Notes: generated from the sequence alone by a model not told the origin. 64,000 nt of DNA from Phycisphaerae bacterium (GCA_002717655.1 PBAY01000044.1:1-64000); one strand, 5' to 3'; shown: positions 43,912 through 53,638, counted from the stretch's first letter. Numbers and translations are program-made.

Positions 43912-44616
43912 ATGGGGCAGAAAGTTCATCCCTTTGGCTTCCGCGTAGGCGTCACTGAGGCTCACAAGTCACGGTGGTACGCTCCCAAGGCGCTGTTTGC
44001 CGAACTGCTGGTTGAGGACTATCGAATTCGCCAGTATGTCGACAAGCGTTTGAATCGCACGCCGCCCTTCGCGGCCGTGTCCGACATTCATATCGAGCGT
44101 ACTCGTGAAGAGCTGAAGATCATTCTCAAGACGGCTCGTCCGGGTCTGGTCATCGGGCCCAAGGGCGCGGAGATCGAGAAGCTCACTGGTGATCTTCAGG
44201 CGCTGACGGGCCGCAAGGTGCAGATTCAGATCATCGAGATTCGCAGCCCCGACACCAATGCTGTTCTCGTTGCTGAAGCAATTGCAGAGCAGATGAAGAA
44301 GCGATCGAATTTCCGCCGCTTGTTGAAGCAGCGATGTGAAGCCGCCATCCAAGCTGGCGCAAAGGGTGTCCGGATCTCAGTGGCTGGCCGTCTGGGCGGT
44401 GCTGAGATGTCACGAACGTTTGTGACTCGACTGGGCTCGATTCCGCTGTCCACGCTTCAGGCCAACGTTGACTATGCCTCAGTTCCAAGTCACACGACCT
44501 ATGGAACCATTGGCGTACGCGTCTGGATCTACAAGGGCATGTACACCGGATCTGATGAAGATGAACTGGAATCCAAGGCTGCCGGCGGACGCGCCCGTGC
44601 ACGAGGTCGCCATTGA
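43912..44616 (+). CDS. rpsC: 30S ribosomal protein S3
   Basis: 234 aa. MGQKVHPFGFRVGVTEAHKSRWYA at the start; the KH domain has GLVIGPKGAEIEKLTGDLQ; GVRISVAGRLGGAEMSRT lies in the C-terminal domain. The tail is Arg/Ala-rich. It sits at the mRNA entry channel. Confidence 0.97.
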   Translation: MGQKVHPFGFRVGVTEAHKSRWYAPKALFAELLVEDYRIRQYVDKRLNRTPPFAAVSDIHIERTREELKIILKTARPGLVIGPKGAEIEKLTGDLQALTGRKVQIQIIEIRSPDTNAVLVAEAIAEQMKKRSNFRRLLKQRCEAAIQAGAKGVRISVAGRLGGAEMSRTFVTRLGSIPLSTLQANVDYASVPSHTTYGTIGVRVWIYKGMYTGSDEDELESKAAGGRARARGRH

Positions 44617-44668
44617 GCGAGAGAGGATGACGCAGCGGCATTGATCGCTGCGGCACAGGAGTAGAACG

Positions 44669-45088
44669 ATGCCTCGAATGCCAAAACGAGTGAAGTTCCG
44701 CAAGCAGATGCGCGGAAAGCTGAAGACACGTGCCGCTCGCGGCAACTATGTGGCTTTCGGTGATTACGGTCTGCAGGCACTGGAGCCACACTGGGTCAGT
44801 GCTCGCCAGATCGAAGCGGGTCGTATTGCTGCACAGCACTTCCTTCGTCGAGAAGGCAAGGTTGTCATCAGGATCTTCCCAGACAAGCCAATCTCCAAGA
44901 AGCCCCTCGAAACGCGAATGGGTAAGGGTAAGGCCGATGTTGATTACTGGGCAGCTCGCGTCAAGCCAGGAACGATTCTCTACGAGATCTCGGGTGTTCC
45001 GGAAGATCTCGCGAAGCGAGCCATGGCTCGTATTGCACGAAAGATGCCGGTTCGATGCCGGTTTGTTGGAAAGCGATTGTCAGTCTGA
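44669..45088 (+). CDS. rplP: 50S ribosomal protein L16
   Basis: 139 aa. MPRMPKRVKFRKQMRGKLKTRAARGNYVAFGDYGLQALEP is the L16 start, followed by RQIEAGRIAAQHFLRREGK and RMGKGKADVDYWAARVKPG. CAGGAG precedes the ATG. It lies near the A site and helps in assembly. Confidence 0.97.
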   Translation: MPRMPKRVKFRKQMRGKLKTRAARGNYVAFGDYGLQALEPHWVSARQIEAGRIAAQHFLRREGKVVIRIFPDKPISKKPLETRMGKGKADVDYWAARVKPGTILYEISGVPEDLAKRAMARIARKMPVRCRFVGKRLSV

Positions 45089-45124
45089 CTTTTGAAGGGC
45101 AGTCGCCCGAGGACGGTGTGAACC

Positions 45125-45322
45125 ATGAAGGCACGAGAAGTTCACAAGTTGGGAACCGAGGAACTCGACATCGAGGTGATGCAGTTGCGTCGCAAGCTCT
45201 TCGAATTGGAGAGCCAGCGCGTGACGGAGCGAATCCAGGATACGTCGCAGTTCAACAGGATTAAGAAGGATATTGCACGTCTGCTCACTGAAAAGCGGAT
45301 GCGTGCGGGGACGAGCTCATGA
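45125..45322 (+). CDS. rpmC: 50S ribosomal protein L29
   Basis: 65 aa. [32 protein letters not shown] is the helical hairpin of L29, ending in [14 protein letters not shown]. The stop overlaps the rpsQ start by 4 nt (ATGA). Confidence 0.95.
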   Translation: MKAREVHKLGTEELDIEVMQLRRKLFELESQRVTERIQDTSQFNRIKKDIARLLTEKRMRAGTSS

Positions 45323-45603
45323 GCCACCTGAAGGAAATCAAGGTATCGGACACGTCTTCCCGTCGAATCGGGATGGTCGATTCCGACAAGCGGGACAAGT
45401 CGTGCACGGTCACGATCAATTACCTCGTGAAGCACCCCAAGTACGGCAAGTACATCCGAAAGCGTATTCGGCTTCACGTTCATGATGAAAACAACACGGC
45501 TCGTACAGGTGATCGTGTTGAGATTGTCGAATGTCGTCCGATCTCCAAGACCAAGTCATGGAACCTGGTTCGAGTAGTAGAGGCGGCTCCAAGAGAAGAC
45601 TGA
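45319..45603 (+). CDS. rpsQ: 30S ribosomal protein S17
   Basis: 94 aa. [35 protein letters not shown] is the S17 OB-fold, followed by [30 protein letters not shown]. Coupled to rpmC by a 4-nt overlap. Confidence 0.97.
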   Translation: MSHLKEIKVSDTSSRRIGMVDSDKRDKSCTVTINYLVKHPKYGKYIRKRIRLHVHDENNTARTGDRVEIVECRPISKTKSWNLVRVVEAAPRED

Positions 45604-45647
45604 GGCATCGTCGAGAGACGATCACTAGATGATTCAGAGTTGATGTC

Positions 45648-46031
45648 ATGATCCAGAAAGAATCAAAAATCGATGTAGCCGACAACAGCGGCGCCAAGAC
45701 CATCAATGTCATTGGCGTGCTGGGCGGATCCACTGCTCGAGGTCGCTATACCCGCCGGACGGCAGGTGTGGGTGACATGGTCGTGGGTTCCGTCAAGAAG
45801 GCACTGCCCAACTCGGCAGTCCGTCCCGGCGACATCGTTCGCGCTGTCATTGTTCGAACCAAGTATCCGACTCGTCGTCCCGACGGGTCCTATGTTCGGT
45901 TCGATTCCAACGCTTGCGTCATTCTGAAGGAAGGGAACCCCGCGGGTACCCGTATCTTCGGTGCAGTGGCCCGTGAACTGCGTGAGCGGAACTACATGAA
46001 GATCGTTTCTCTCGCATCGGAGGTGGTGTGA
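45648..46031 (+). CDS. rplN: 50S ribosomal protein L14
   Basis: 127 aa, a few residues longer than the usual 122. [27 protein letters not shown] and [46 protein letters not shown] are L14. The extra residues fall in the [17 protein letters not shown] loop. rplX follows after one base. Confidence 0.97.
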   Translation: MIQKESKIDVADNSGAKTINVIGVLGGSTARGRYTRRTAGVGDMVVGSVKKALPNSAVRPGDIVRAVIVRTKYPTRRPDGSYVRFDSNACVILKEGNPAGTRIFGAVARELRERNYMKIVSLASEVV

Positions 46032-46032
46032 T

Positions 46033-46365
46033 ATGGCTCGCCACGTCAAAAAGGGTGACAGTGTGATCGCGACCGCCGGCAATGATGTCGGCAAGGTCGG
46101 AGAGGTGCTCCGGGTGATTACCGATGAGAATCGCGTGGTCGTTCAGGGTGTCAACATCCGGTCCAAGCACATGAAGCCCACGCAGCAGAATCCGCAGGGC
46201 GGCATCCTTCGTAAGGAAATGCCGATCCACATCAGTAACGTCAGTCCCGCCGTTGATGGTCGGGCAACTCGCGTGCGATTCGAGACCAAGCCTGATGGCT
46301 CCAAGGTCCGGGTTGCAGTTCGAGGTGGTAAGGAATTGCACACCCTGCGAGGACCTAAGCGCTGA
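46033..46365 (+). CDS. rplX: 50S ribosomal protein L24
   Basis: 110 aa. The KOW motif is HVKKGDSVIATAGNDVGKVGEVLRV; VQGVNIRSKHMKPTQQNPQGGILRKEMPIHISNV follows. It starts early 50S assembly. The ATG follows the rplN stop by one base. Confidence 0.97.
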   Translation: MARHVKKGDSVIATAGNDVGKVGEVLRVITDENRVVVQGVNIRSKHMKPTQQNPQGGILRKEMPIHISNVSPAVDGRATRVRFETKPDGSKVRVAVRGGKELHTLRGPKR

Positions 46366-46391
46366 GCGCCGGTCGCAGTGAGGATAGAGAT

Positions 46392-46973
46392 ATGGTTGCA
46401 GAGAAAACCAAAACCCGACTTCAGGCACGATACGAAGACGAGATCGCGTCCAAGCTCATGGAGAAGTTCGGCCTGCAGAACAAGCTGCAGTTGCCTCGCG
46501 TTTCCAAGGTCGTGATCAACGTCGGCGTTGGCCGGCATCTTGAGAATCAGAAGCTCAAGCAGGACATTACGGACACCGTGATTTCCACCCTGACTCAGAT
46601 TTCCGGCCAGAAGCCGATTCTTCGCTTGGCCAAGAAGTCCGTCGCGAACTTCAAGGTTCGAGAAGGCGCGCCTTCGGGTTACATGGTGACGCTTCGTCGG
46701 GATCGTATGTGGCATTTCCTGGATCGCTTGATGAATCTGGCGATGCCACGTATCCGTGACTTCAGAGGTGTCAAAGTGACGGCCTTTGACAAGGCTGGAA
46801 ACTATTCCATGGGACTGACCGAGCAGGCAGTCTCGCCTGAGATCAACATGGCTCAGGTTACGTTCAGCCACGGAATGAATATCAATATTTGCTTTGAGCG
46901 TTCGAATCCAGAAATGAGCCGGTTCCTTCTGGAGGAGCTGGGCATGCCGTTCGAACGTAAAGATGACGATTGA
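46392..46973 (+). CDS. rplE: 50S ribosomal protein L5
   Basis: 193 aa. LQLPRVSKVVINVGVGRHLENQ, ISGQKPILRLAKKSVANFKVREG and PRIRDFRGV are the L5 signatures. It contacts 5S rRNA and P-site tRNA. GAGGATAGAG precedes the ATG. The C-terminus has a short acidic end (KDDD). Confidence 0.97.
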   Translation: MVAEKTKTRLQARYEDEIASKLMEKFGLQNKLQLPRVSKVVINVGVGRHLENQKLKQDITDTVISTLTQISGQKPILRLAKKSVANFKVREGAPSGYMVTLRRDRMWHFLDRLMNLAMPRIRDFRGVKVTAFDKAGNYSMGLTEQAVSPEINMAQVTFSHGMNINICFERSNPEMSRFLLEELGMPFERKDDD

Positions 46974-47000
46974 CAGTAGCGACGGAAGGGATACCTAGAT

Positions 47001-47186
47001 ATGGCCAGCAAAAGAGTATTTGCTCAGATGAAGAGGAAGCCCAAGTTCTCTACCCGTAAGTGCAACCGTTGCCAGATTACGGGCCGGAGTCGTGGGGTAT
47101 ATCGCAAGTTCGGTGTCAGCCGGATTGTGCTGCGTGAGTTGGCCTTGCAGGGCAAGATCCCTGGAATGCGGAAGGCGAGTTGGTGA
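47001..47186 (+). CDS. rpsN: 30S ribosomal protein S14, short form with partial zinc site
   Basis: 61 aa, the length of the zinc-binding (type Z) S14, ending in the usual [16 protein letters not shown]. Only the first Cys pair is kept (C21 and C24 in [10 protein letters not shown]). The second pair of the canonical L-C-R-I-C-F-R is replaced: V-S-R-I-V-L-R at residues 39-45. So a four-Cys zinc ribbon cannot form. This may be a zinc-independent variant or use other ligands. Confidence 0.95.
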   Translation: MASKRVFAQMKRKPKFSTRKCNRCQITGRSRGVYRKFGVSRIVLRELALQGKIPGMRKASW

Positions 47187-47247
47187 ACCCCCCTTCAGGG
47201 GATCCGTCGAATGGGTTTGATTTGAGAACCCGGACCAGGAGTGAATG

Positions 47248-47646
47248 ATGTCACAGCAGGACCTGACAGCCGACATGCTTACAAGAATCCGGAATTCAAT
47301 CCGGAATCGCGAGAAGAGCGTTCGGTGCCTGAATAACCGATTGAACCGTGGTGTAGCTCAAGTGCTTCAGGACGAAGGCTTTATCAACGGGTTTGAAATC
47401 GTTGACAATGGTCGCGAAGGAGTACTTCGCGTTGATTTGAAGTACGGACCGCGTGGTGAACACGTGATTCGTCAGATTGATCGTGTATCCAAGCCTGGAT
47501 GCCGTGTCTATCGCGGAGTGGGTGATCTGCCTCGCCCACTTCAGGGACTTGGAATCGCTGTTGTATCTACGAGCCGTGGTGTGCTCAGTGATCGGCGATG
47601 TCGTGAGGAAAATGTCGGTGGCGAACTGGTCGCCATTGTCAGCTGA
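47248..47646 (+). CDS. rpsH: 30S ribosomal protein S8
   Basis: 132 aa. The end, RGVLSDRRCREENVGGELVAIVS, replaces the common G-I-x-T-D-R-x-A-R-x-x-x-x-G-G-E-x-L. YGPRGEHVIRQIDRVSKPGCRVYRG is the middle signature. Two adjacent ATGs (47245, 47248) exist; I chose 47248 because CAGGAG is then 6 nt away. In E. coli S8 regulates the spc operon. Confidence 0.96.
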   Translation: MSQQDLTADMLTRIRNSIRNREKSVRCLNNRLNRGVAQVLQDEGFINGFEIVDNGREGVLRVDLKYGPRGEHVIRQIDRVSKPGCRVYRGVGDLPRPLQGLGIAVVSTSRGVLSDRRCREENVGGELVAIVS

Positions 47647-47672
47647 ATCAGGGCGATCCTGAGGAACGAGCT

Positions 47673-48233
47673 ATGTCGAGAATTGGAAAGAAACCAATCA
47701 GTGTCCCCTCTGGCGTGAACGTCAAGGTGAACGACTCCGCAAGATCGATCGGAGTATCGGGTCCCAAGGGCGATCTCACCTTCGAGTGGGTTGACGGTGT
47801 CTCTGTTGCCTATGACGAAGGTGACAAGACGATCTGCTGCACGATTCCGGAAGCTCAGATGGGGCAGCGTCAGCGGCGTGCTCACTGGGGCACCACCCGT
47901 GCACGCATCCAGAACATGGTGACCGGTGTGACTACGGGGTTCAGCAAGACGTTGAACATCGTCGGCGTCGGCTGGAATGCCAAGCCTCAGGGCAAGGGTG
48001 TCCAGTTGAATATCGGCTACTGCCATCCAATCGATCTGATGCCGCCACAGGGTGTTGATGTCACGATCGAAGGCAACAACAAGATCATTATTTCCGGCCC
48101 TGACAAGCATCTTGTCGGGCAGTTCGCAGCGACGATTCGCGACAAGCGAAAGCCCGAGCCGTACAACGGCAAGGGAATCATGTATCACGATGAAGTCATC
48201 ACCCGCAAGCAGGGCAAGGTCTTCGGCTCCTGA
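47673..48233 (+). CDS. rplF: 50S ribosomal protein L6
   Basis: 186 aa. [18 protein letters not shown] at the start, then [31 protein letters not shown], and [24 protein letters not shown] at the end. The usual K-R-x-E-P-Y-K-G-K-G-I-x-Y is slightly changed. Two L6 domains are present. Confidence 0.97.
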   Translation: MSRIGKKPISVPSGVNVKVNDSARSIGVSGPKGDLTFEWVDGVSVAYDEGDKTICCTIPEAQMGQRQRRAHWGTTRARIQNMVTGVTTGFSKTLNIVGVGWNAKPQGKGVQLNIGYCHPIDLMPPQGVDVTIEGNNKIIISGPDKHLVGQFAATIRDKRKPEPYNGKGIMYHDEVITRKQGKVFGS

Positions 48234-48259
48234 GTCGCTGTACGAAAAGGTATATCCAG

Positions 48260-48622
48260 ATGAATCGACTCAAACTCAAGAATGTACGACGCGAAAGGCG
48301 TTGCAAAGGACGACGGAAGAACCTTTTGGGTGTTCCAGATCGTCCACGCCTGACCGTCTTCCGAAGTTCACGGCATGTCTATGCCCAGGTGATCGACGAC
48401 CTTCGAGGTGTCACGCTGGCATCCGCCTCCACCATGGAGAAGGATGGCAAGGTCGACAACGGAGGCAACAGGTCAGCGGCAACTGAAGTCGGGAAGCGCC
48501 TTGCAGAACGTGCTTCGGCAGCAGGTATCTCGCAGGTTGTATTTGATCGTAATGGCTATCTGTATCACGGCCGCGTCAAGGCGCTGGCTGAAGCGGCACG
48601 AGAAGGAGGACTGCGATTCTGA
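48260..48622 (+). CDS. rplR: 50S ribosomal protein L18
   Basis: 120 aa. [38 protein letters not shown] and [28 protein letters not shown] are L18. The N-terminus is basic and contacts 5S rRNA. It is normal in length. Confidence 0.97.
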   Translation: MNRLKLKNVRRERRCKGRRKNLLGVPDRPRLTVFRSSRHVYAQVIDDLRGVTLASASTMEKDGKVDNGGNRSAATEVGKRLAERASAAGISQVVFDRNGYLYHGRVKALAEAAREGGLRF

Positions 48623-48637
48623 TCTGAGGATCGAATC

Positions 48638-49258
48638 GTGGTGAGTATCACCATGGCTGAAATGCTTGAAGAATCAGGTGGCATCGAATCAACGACTGTT
48701 GGCGTTTACCGTACGGCAGCGACTGTAAAGGGCGGACGCCGTTTCAGTTTCTCCTCAATGGTGGTCGTTGGCGATCGCTCTGGTCGTGTCGGGCTTGGAT
48801 ATGGCAAGGCCAATCAGGTCCCACTGGCTATCGAGAAGGCTCAGAAGCAGGCAAAGCGGGACATGCGTTCCTATCCGCTGCAAGGGCAGACTGTTCCGCA
48901 TGAAGTTGAAGGTCGGTTCGGTGCATGTCGAGTCCGCATCCTGCCGGCCTCTCCCGGTACAGGCGTCATCGCCGGTGCGGCAGTCCGTGCCGTACTTGAA
49001 ATGATGGGTATTCAGGATTGCTTGACCAAGTCCTTTGGTTCCAACAATCCAAAGAACCTGTGCAAGGCCGTCTTCCAGGGCCTGGATCAGCTCAGATCCA
49101 AGGATGACACCAGTCGTCTTCGCGGAGTCGAGCTTGGTGAAACCAAGGTAGAAGAATCAATTCGTCGTGGTAATGCGTTCCAGCAAAAGCCAGCTGAAGC
49201 AGTTGCTGCTGTGGCTGATGATGCGGGTGACGCTGCCAAGGAGGAATCGTCATCATGA
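48638..49258 (+). CDS. rpsE: 30S ribosomal protein S5
   Basis: 206 aa, longer than the usual 165-170. The core has [33 protein letters not shown] and [19 protein letters not shown]. The extra length is a C-terminal Ala/Glu/Asp-rich tail (about residue 185 on). I chose the GTG at 48638 because GAGGA lies 8 nt upstream; a GTG at 48641 and an ATG at 48653 are possible. No rpmD follows; rplO overlaps its stop. Confidence 0.95.
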   Translation: MVSITMAEMLEESGGIESTTVGVYRTAATVKGGRRFSFSSMVVVGDRSGRVGLGYGKANQVPLAIEKAQKQAKRDMRSYPLQGQTVPHEVEGRFGACRVRILPASPGTGVIAGAAVRAVLEMMGIQDCLTKSFGSNNPKNLCKAVFQGLDQLRSKDDTSRLRGVELGETKVEESIRRGNAFQQKPAEAVAAVADDAGDAAKEESSS

Positions 49259-49734
49259 TGATCCACGATATCACCAGCAAGGTAGGTCGCCATACGGCCC
49301 GCAAGCGTATTGGTCGCGGACACGGCAGCGGTCACGGCAAGACATCTGGCCGTGGTCATAAGGGTGCTGGATCCCGTTCCGGTTACTCCCGTCGAGCGTA
49401 CTTCGAAGGTGGCCAGATGAGCTGGACGCGTCGAATTCCGAAGCGTGGCTTCACCAATTCCGCTTTCAAGAAACGATATCACGTCGTTAACATCAGTCTT
49501 CTCGAAGAACGTGTCGAGGATGGTGCTGATGTGACCGTCGAGGTTCTTGCTCACCTTGGACTTATTCGGGATGCATCGCTTCCCCTGAAGGTCCTCGGCG
49601 ATGGCGAGATCACGAAGAAGTTCAATGTCACGGCTGCCAAGCTGTCGAGATCGGCTGTTGCCAAGATCGAGGCTGCTGGTGGGTCGGTTACCGAAGTGCC
49701 TCTTAAGAAGTGGACAAGAGCCAAGAAATCCTGA
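49255..49734 (+). CDS. rplO: 50S ribosomal protein L15
   Basis: 159 aa. RKRIGRGHGSGHGKTSGRGHKGAGSRSGYSRRAYFEGGQ is the L15 N-terminal glycine-rich signature, followed by RIPKRGF. The ATG overlaps the rpsE stop by 4 nt; GGAGG in rpsE serves as the ribosome site. rpmD (L30), which normally lies between rpsE and rplO, is missing. Confidence 0.97.
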   Translation: MMIHDITSKVGRHTARKRIGRGHGSGHGKTSGRGHKGAGSRSGYSRRAYFEGGQMSWTRRIPKRGFTNSAFKKRYHVVNISLLEERVEDGADVTVEVLAHLGLIRDASLPLKVLGDGEITKKFNVTAAKLSRSAVAKIEAAGGSVTEVPLKKWTRAKKS

Positions 49735-49767
49735 GCGGCCATTGAGGGCCCTCGCTGGAACTGATTG

Positions 49768-51162
49768 ATGATCAAAGCATTCGTCAACATCTTCTTGATC
49801 CCGGAGTTGAGGAACAGAATCCTCTTCACCCTTGGGATGATTGCAATCTACCGGATCGGCTTCTGGATCCCGTTGGTAGGTGTCGACCAGGAAGGTCTCA
49901 AGGAAGCGGCTTCCAAGGCTTCCGAGGGAGGAAGTGGCTGGGGTCAGCTGCTGGATTATGTCTCGATCTTCTCGGGCGGATCCCTGCAGCAATCAACGAT
50001 CTTCGGTCTGGGCATCATGCCCTACATCACGGCCTCCATTATTTTCCAGTTGCTTCAGTCTGCCGTACCTCGGCTTCAGCAGTTGAAGAAGGAAGGCGCC
50101 AGTGGTCAGCAGAAGATCACTGAATGGACGCGATATGCGACAATCGCCATGTGTCTGGTACAGGGCTTCATGTGGTTGAAGTTCCTGGTGGCACAGAATC
50201 TCGTCCGACCCGAGTTCCTGACTTCCAGTTCCATTCTTGCCTTCTACCTGTCGGGCGTGGTGGCCTTGACTGCCGGCAGCATCTTCCTGATGTGGCTCGG
50301 TGAGCAGATTGACAAGTACGGCATCGGCAATGGTGTGTCATTGATTCTGACTGCAGGAATCATCGCCCAGATGCCCAACGCCGTGGCGTATCTGATTGCT
50401 GAGACCGATCTTTCCCTACAGGCTGCTGAAGGCAGTATTGGAATCGTTGGAATACTCTTCCTCATCGCTGCATTCGTCATCGTGGTTGCCGGTGCAATTC
50501 TGATTACGGTTGCCCAAAGGCGTATTCCGATTCAACAGGCTCGACATACTCGTGGTCGCAAGACCTATGGCGGGCAGCGGCACTACCTGCCACTTCGGGT
50601 CAATCATGCCGGCGTCATGCCGATCATCTTCGCCAGTTCGCTGTTGATCTTCCCGGCCACCTTCCTGGGTTATCTGAGCTCTTCGGTGTCTCCTGAAGCT
50701 CCAGCATGGTGGCAGTGGTTCGTGGTCTTCATGAACACGAACTTCCAGTTCGGCGAGTATCCCTACATCGTCTGCGAAATCATTCTGATCTACTTCTTCA
50801 GTTATTTCTGGACTACCGTGGTCTTCAGCCCGGATGACATGTCCCAGCAGTTGCGGGAGAACGGAAGCTTCATTCCTGGTCTCAGGCCTGGTCCGCGAAC
50901 AGCGGAGTATCTGGAGACCGTGGTTGAACGAGTGACCTATGTCGGTGCGGGATTCCTGGCGGTGATCGCGGTGATTCCATCGATGGTGGCTCGATACATG
51001 GATATTCCATTCTTTGTCGCGAGCTTCCTCGGCGGCACAGGATTGCTCATTGTCGTGAGCGTTGGCCTGGATCTCATCCAGAGAATTGAAGCCAACCTCT
51101 TGATGCGTAATTACACAGGCTTCCTCAGTGGGGGAGATGCCAATAGACAGGGACGTCCATAA
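49768..51162 (+). CDS. secY: preprotein translocase subunit SecY
   Basis: 464 aa with ten hydrophobic segments forming the protein-conducting channel. It starts [32 protein letters not shown]. Typical segments are [18 protein letters not shown] (plug and TM2b), [17 protein letters not shown], and [29 protein letters not shown], the cytoplasmic loop that binds SecA and ribosomes. I chose the ATG at 49768 over the TTG at 49765. It has slightly more length than E. coli SecY. The usual adk and map genes do not follow. Confidence 0.97.
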   Translation: MIKAFVNIFLIPELRNRILFTLGMIAIYRIGFWIPLVGVDQEGLKEAASKASEGGSGWGQLLDYVSIFSGGSLQQSTIFGLGIMPYITASIIFQLLQSAVPRLQQLKKEGASGQQKITEWTRYATIAMCLVQGFMWLKFLVAQNLVRPEFLTSSSILAFYLSGVVALTAGSIFLMWLGEQIDKYGIGNGVSLILTAGIIAQMPNAVAYLIAETDLSLQAAEGSIGIVGILFLIAAFVIVVAGAILITVAQRRIPIQQARHTRGRKTYGGQRHYLPLRVNHAGVMPIIFASSLLIFPATFLGYLSSSVSPEAPAWWQWFVVFMNTNFQFGEYPYIVCEIILIYFFSYFWTTVVFSPDDMSQQLRENGSFIPGLRPGPRTAEYLETVVERVTYVGAGFLAVIAVIPSMVARYMDIPFFVASFLGGTGLLIVVSVGLDLIQRIEANLLMRNYTGFLSGGDANRQGRP

Positions 51163-51185
51163 GGACACGGAGGACCGGGACCAGT

Positions 51186-51401
51186 ATGGCCAAAGAAGAA
51201 AAGATCACCCTGGATGCTGTTGTGACGGAGGCGCTGCCTGACACTCGATTCAAAGTCGAGTTGGAGAATGGGCAGCAGATCCTTGCCTACATCAGCGGCC
51301 GGATGCGAAAGTTCTACATCCGCATCCTTCCCGGGGACAAGGTCAAGGTCGAATTGAGTCCCTATGACATGACGAAGGGTCGCATCGTCTACCGACAGTG
51401 A
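51186..51401 (+). CDS. infA: translation initiation factor IF-1
   Basis: 71 aa, normal length. The OB-fold pattern [66 protein letters not shown] is complete. It binds the A site of the 30S subunit. It lies 23 nt after secY. Confidence 0.97.
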   Translation: MAKEEKITLDAVVTEALPDTRFKVELENGQQILAYISGRMRKFYIRILPGDKVKVELSPYDMTKGRIVYRQ

Positions 51402-51427
51402 CGGGCGAAAGAGAGAACGGGTGAATC

Positions 51428-51544
51428 ATGAAGGTTAAAAGCAGTATTCGACGTCGCACCAAGGATTGCCAGATTGTGATCCGCAAGGGTAAGCGTTTCA
51501 TTATCAACAAGAAGAATCCCAGGTTGAAGCAGCGGCAGGGTTGA
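51428..51544 (+). CDS. rpmJ: 50S ribosomal protein L36, zinc-less form
   Basis: 38 aa: [15 protein letters not shown] at the start, PRLKQRQG at the end. The zinc ligands C-x-x-C...C...H are mostly gone: only one Cys (C14) remains, the first Cys is a Thr, the third is absent and the His is Leu. This fits the zinc-independent (C-minus) L36 type. Confidence 0.93.
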   Translation: MKVKSSIRRRTKDCQIVIRKGKRFIINKKNPRLKQRQG

Positions 51545-51580
51545 GTGCTCGTTAAGCACCCCTGACAAGGAGCCATCCAG

Positions 51581-51961
51581 ATGCCACGTATTGCAGGTGT
51601 CGACATTCCAGAACGCAAGAAGGTGCGATATGCCCTTCGCTATATCCATGGAATCGGACCCAAGTTCGCCGACAACATCCTTGAGGCCGCAGGTGTCAAT
51701 CCAGACACCAAAGCCATGGATCTGACGGATCAGGAGGTCAGCCAGATCTCCTCCGTGATCGATGAGGGTTATATCGTTGAAGGTGCGCTGAAGCGTCAGG
51801 TTCAGCAGAACGTACAACGACTGCGTGACATTCGTTCCTATCGGGGCGATCGTCATCGTCGTGGTCTGCCCACTCGCGGGCAGCGTACGAAATGCAATGC
51901 CCGTACACGCAAGGGCCGCAAGAAGACGGTCGCTGGCAAGAAGGGCGTCAAGGGCGGCTAG
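51581..51961 (+). CDS. rpsM: 30S ribosomal protein S13
   Basis: 126 aa. MPRIAGVDIPERKKVRYALRYIHGIGP at the start and RSYRGDRHRRGLPTRGQRTKCNARTRKGRKKTVAGKK at the end are S13. AAGGAG lies about 9 nt before the ATG. It is at the head of the old alpha operon, which here continues from spc. Confidence 0.97.
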   Translation: MPRIAGVDIPERKKVRYALRYIHGIGPKFADNILEAAGVNPDTKAMDLTDQEVSQISSVIDEGYIVEGALKRQVQQNVQRLRDIRSYRGDRHRRGLPTRGQRTKCNARTRKGRKKTVAGKKGVKGG

Positions 51962-52045
51962 GCGTTAATTGATTACCGGTTTACATCGTGAGGTTCCTGC
52001 CGCAGTGCGGAGAAGGAACTACTTAAACGAGGAATTGAGCAGGCT
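51962..52045 (+). promoter_or_regulatory. structured spacer before rpsK
   Basis: An 84-nt gap with a two-part hairpin: outer stem GTTCCT (51993-51998) with AGGAAC (52014-52019) and inner stem CCGC (52000-52003) with GCGG (52007-52010). It could be a regulatory or processing element. Confidence 0.35.
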
Positions 52046-52417
52046 ATGAGCAAGAGAAAAGTACGACGAAACGTCATCAAGGCAATCGTCCATGTTTACG
52101 CGAGTTTCAACAACACCATCGTGACATTTGCGGATGTCAGCGGTGAGACCCTCTGCTGGGATTCAGCCGGCACCGTGGGTTTCAAGGGTGCTCGCAAGGC
52201 TACCCCGTTCGCGGCGACCCGTGCTGCAGAGCGTGCAGCTTCCAAAGCGAAGCGAATGGGTGTCCGCGAAGTTGAAGTCCGTGTCAAGGGTCCCGGATCA
52301 GGTCGCGAAGCGGCTGTGACGGGTCTGGATCATGCTGGATTGACGATCACTGCTGTTGAAGATCACACGCCGATCCCACACAACGGATGTCGATCAAGGA
52401 AGCAGCGCCGCGTCTGA
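52046..52417 (+). CDS. rpsK: 30S ribosomal protein S11
   Basis: 123 aa. [45 protein letters not shown] is S11, and the end [19 protein letters not shown] is nearly canonical (D-x-T-P-x-P-H-N-G-C-R-P-x-K-x-R-R-V, here with S). rpsD (S4) does not follow; rpoA does, after 140 nt. Confidence 0.97.
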   Translation: MSKRKVRRNVIKAIVHVYASFNNTIVTFADVSGETLCWDSAGTVGFKGARKATPFAATRAAERAASKAKRMGVREVEVRVKGPGSGREAAVTGLDHAGLTITAVEDHTPIPHNGCRSRKQRRV

Positions 52418-52557
52418 TTGAGAGTTATTTACCTTGGCCGGCAGGTTGTCGGCCCCGTGCTGGAAACAGATGACGAGCCCCGATCGATGGCAGGGCTCAG
52501 TCGAGAAACCAGAGCGGTTGCAAGAGCGACAAGCCCATCGGATTGGATTGAAGCACC
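52418..52557 (+). promoter_or_regulatory. 140-nt spacer before rpoA with two hairpins
   Basis: Two short stems, GGCCG/CGGCC (52436-52440 with 52450-52454) and GAGCCC/GGGCTC (52475-52480 with 52493-52498). This is where rpsD normally lies. No remnant of an S4 gene is visible. Confidence 0.3.
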
Positions 52558-53589
52558 ATGCATATTCGCTGGAGAGGATTGGAACTACCTGCACGAGTCG
52601 ATCTGGACGCTGCGTCCCGATCGGAGACGTTCGGCCGTTTTGTCGTAGAACCATTTGAAAGAGGTTTCGGCACCACGATCGGCAACAGCATCCGACGTAT
52701 TCTGCTCAGCAGTATCGAAGGTGCTGCGATCACCAGTATTTCCATCAAAGGTGTCGAGCATGAGTTCACGACCATGCCTGGCGTCATGGAAGATGTGACG
52801 GATCTCATTCTCAACCTCAAGGGTGTCGTCGTCAGTCTCGACAGCGACGTGAATGAGCCTCGTACCATGAAGCTCTCCGCCAAGGGTCCTGGTGAAGTCA
52901 CCGCTGACCTGATCGAGGCTGATCCAAGCATCACGATTCACAATCCAGACCATGTCATCGCCACGTTGACTGATGATGTTCCACTCGAGATCGAGTTGAC
53001 TGTCATGCGAGGCCGTGGTTATGAGCCTGCTTCTGACAAGTACACGCGCAGCAGTGAGGATCAGGTCATCGGGCAGATTCCGATGGACTCGATTTTCAGC
53101 CCTGTCCAGCGTGTCCGTTATCGCGTTGAAGATACGCGTGTCGGTCAGAAGACCAACTATGATCGACTCGTCATCGACGTCTGGACTGACGGAACTGTTT
53201 CGCCAGAGATGGCGTTGGTTGAAGCCGCAAAGATCCTCCGTAAGCATCTGAACCCATTTGTTCAGATTGGCTCCCTTGGATCCGAGGTAGTTTCCGAAGA
53301 GGCTGCTGCAGTAGCAGCCGTTGATGAAGAACTCATCAACAAGCTGAACATGACGGTGATGGACCTTGATCTCACGGTCCGTGCCAACAATTGCCTCGAG
53401 ACTGCGGAAGTCTCAACGGTTGCTGAACTGGTCACCAAGGATGAGATGTCTCTCCTGGCCGTTCGCAGCTTCGGCAAGACTTCACTTACCGAAGTGAAGA
53501 AGAAACTGGAAAGTCTTGGTTTGTCCCTTGGGATGCAGCTTCCCGAGGGTTATGAAATGCCGGAGGCAGCAGCCCCGCCATCAGTCTGA
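52558..53589 (+). CDS. rpoA: DNA-directed RNA polymerase subunit alpha
   Basis: 343 aa. The N-terminal dimerisation domain contains FVVEPFERGFGTTIGNSIRRILLSSIEGAAITSI. It has the usual GVEHEFTTMPGVMEDVTDLILNLK segment, then a linker. The C-terminal domain (about 265-330) has NCLETAEVSTVAELVTKDEMSLLAVRSFGKTSLTEVKKKLESLGLSLGM, the DNA- and activator-binding helix-hairpin-helix. It is complete. Confidence 0.97.
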   Translation: MHIRWRGLELPARVDLDAASRSETFGRFVVEPFERGFGTTIGNSIRRILLSSIEGAAITSISIKGVEHEFTTMPGVMEDVTDLILNLKGVVVSLDSDVNEPRTMKLSAKGPGEVTADLIEADPSITIHNPDHVIATLTDDVPLEIELTVMRGRGYEPASDKYTRSSEDQVIGQIPMDSIFSPVQRVRYRVEDTRVGQKTNYDRLVIDVWTDGTVSPEMALVEAAKILRKHLNPFVQIGSLGSEVVSEEAAAVAAVDEELINKLNMTVMDLDLTVRANNCLETAEVSTVAELVTKDEMSLLAVRSFGKTSLTEVKKKLESLGLSLGMQLPEGYEMPEAAAPPSV

Positions 53590-53638
53590 TGGCGGCGGTC
53601 GATTCCGGGCGGTGACGCCTTGAATCAGGAGCAGGACC

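Noticed and set aside
52418-52648. Frame in the rpsK-rpoA spacer as a remnant of rpsD
   Set aside because: No S4-like motif is visible in any frame, and the frame overlaps rpoA.
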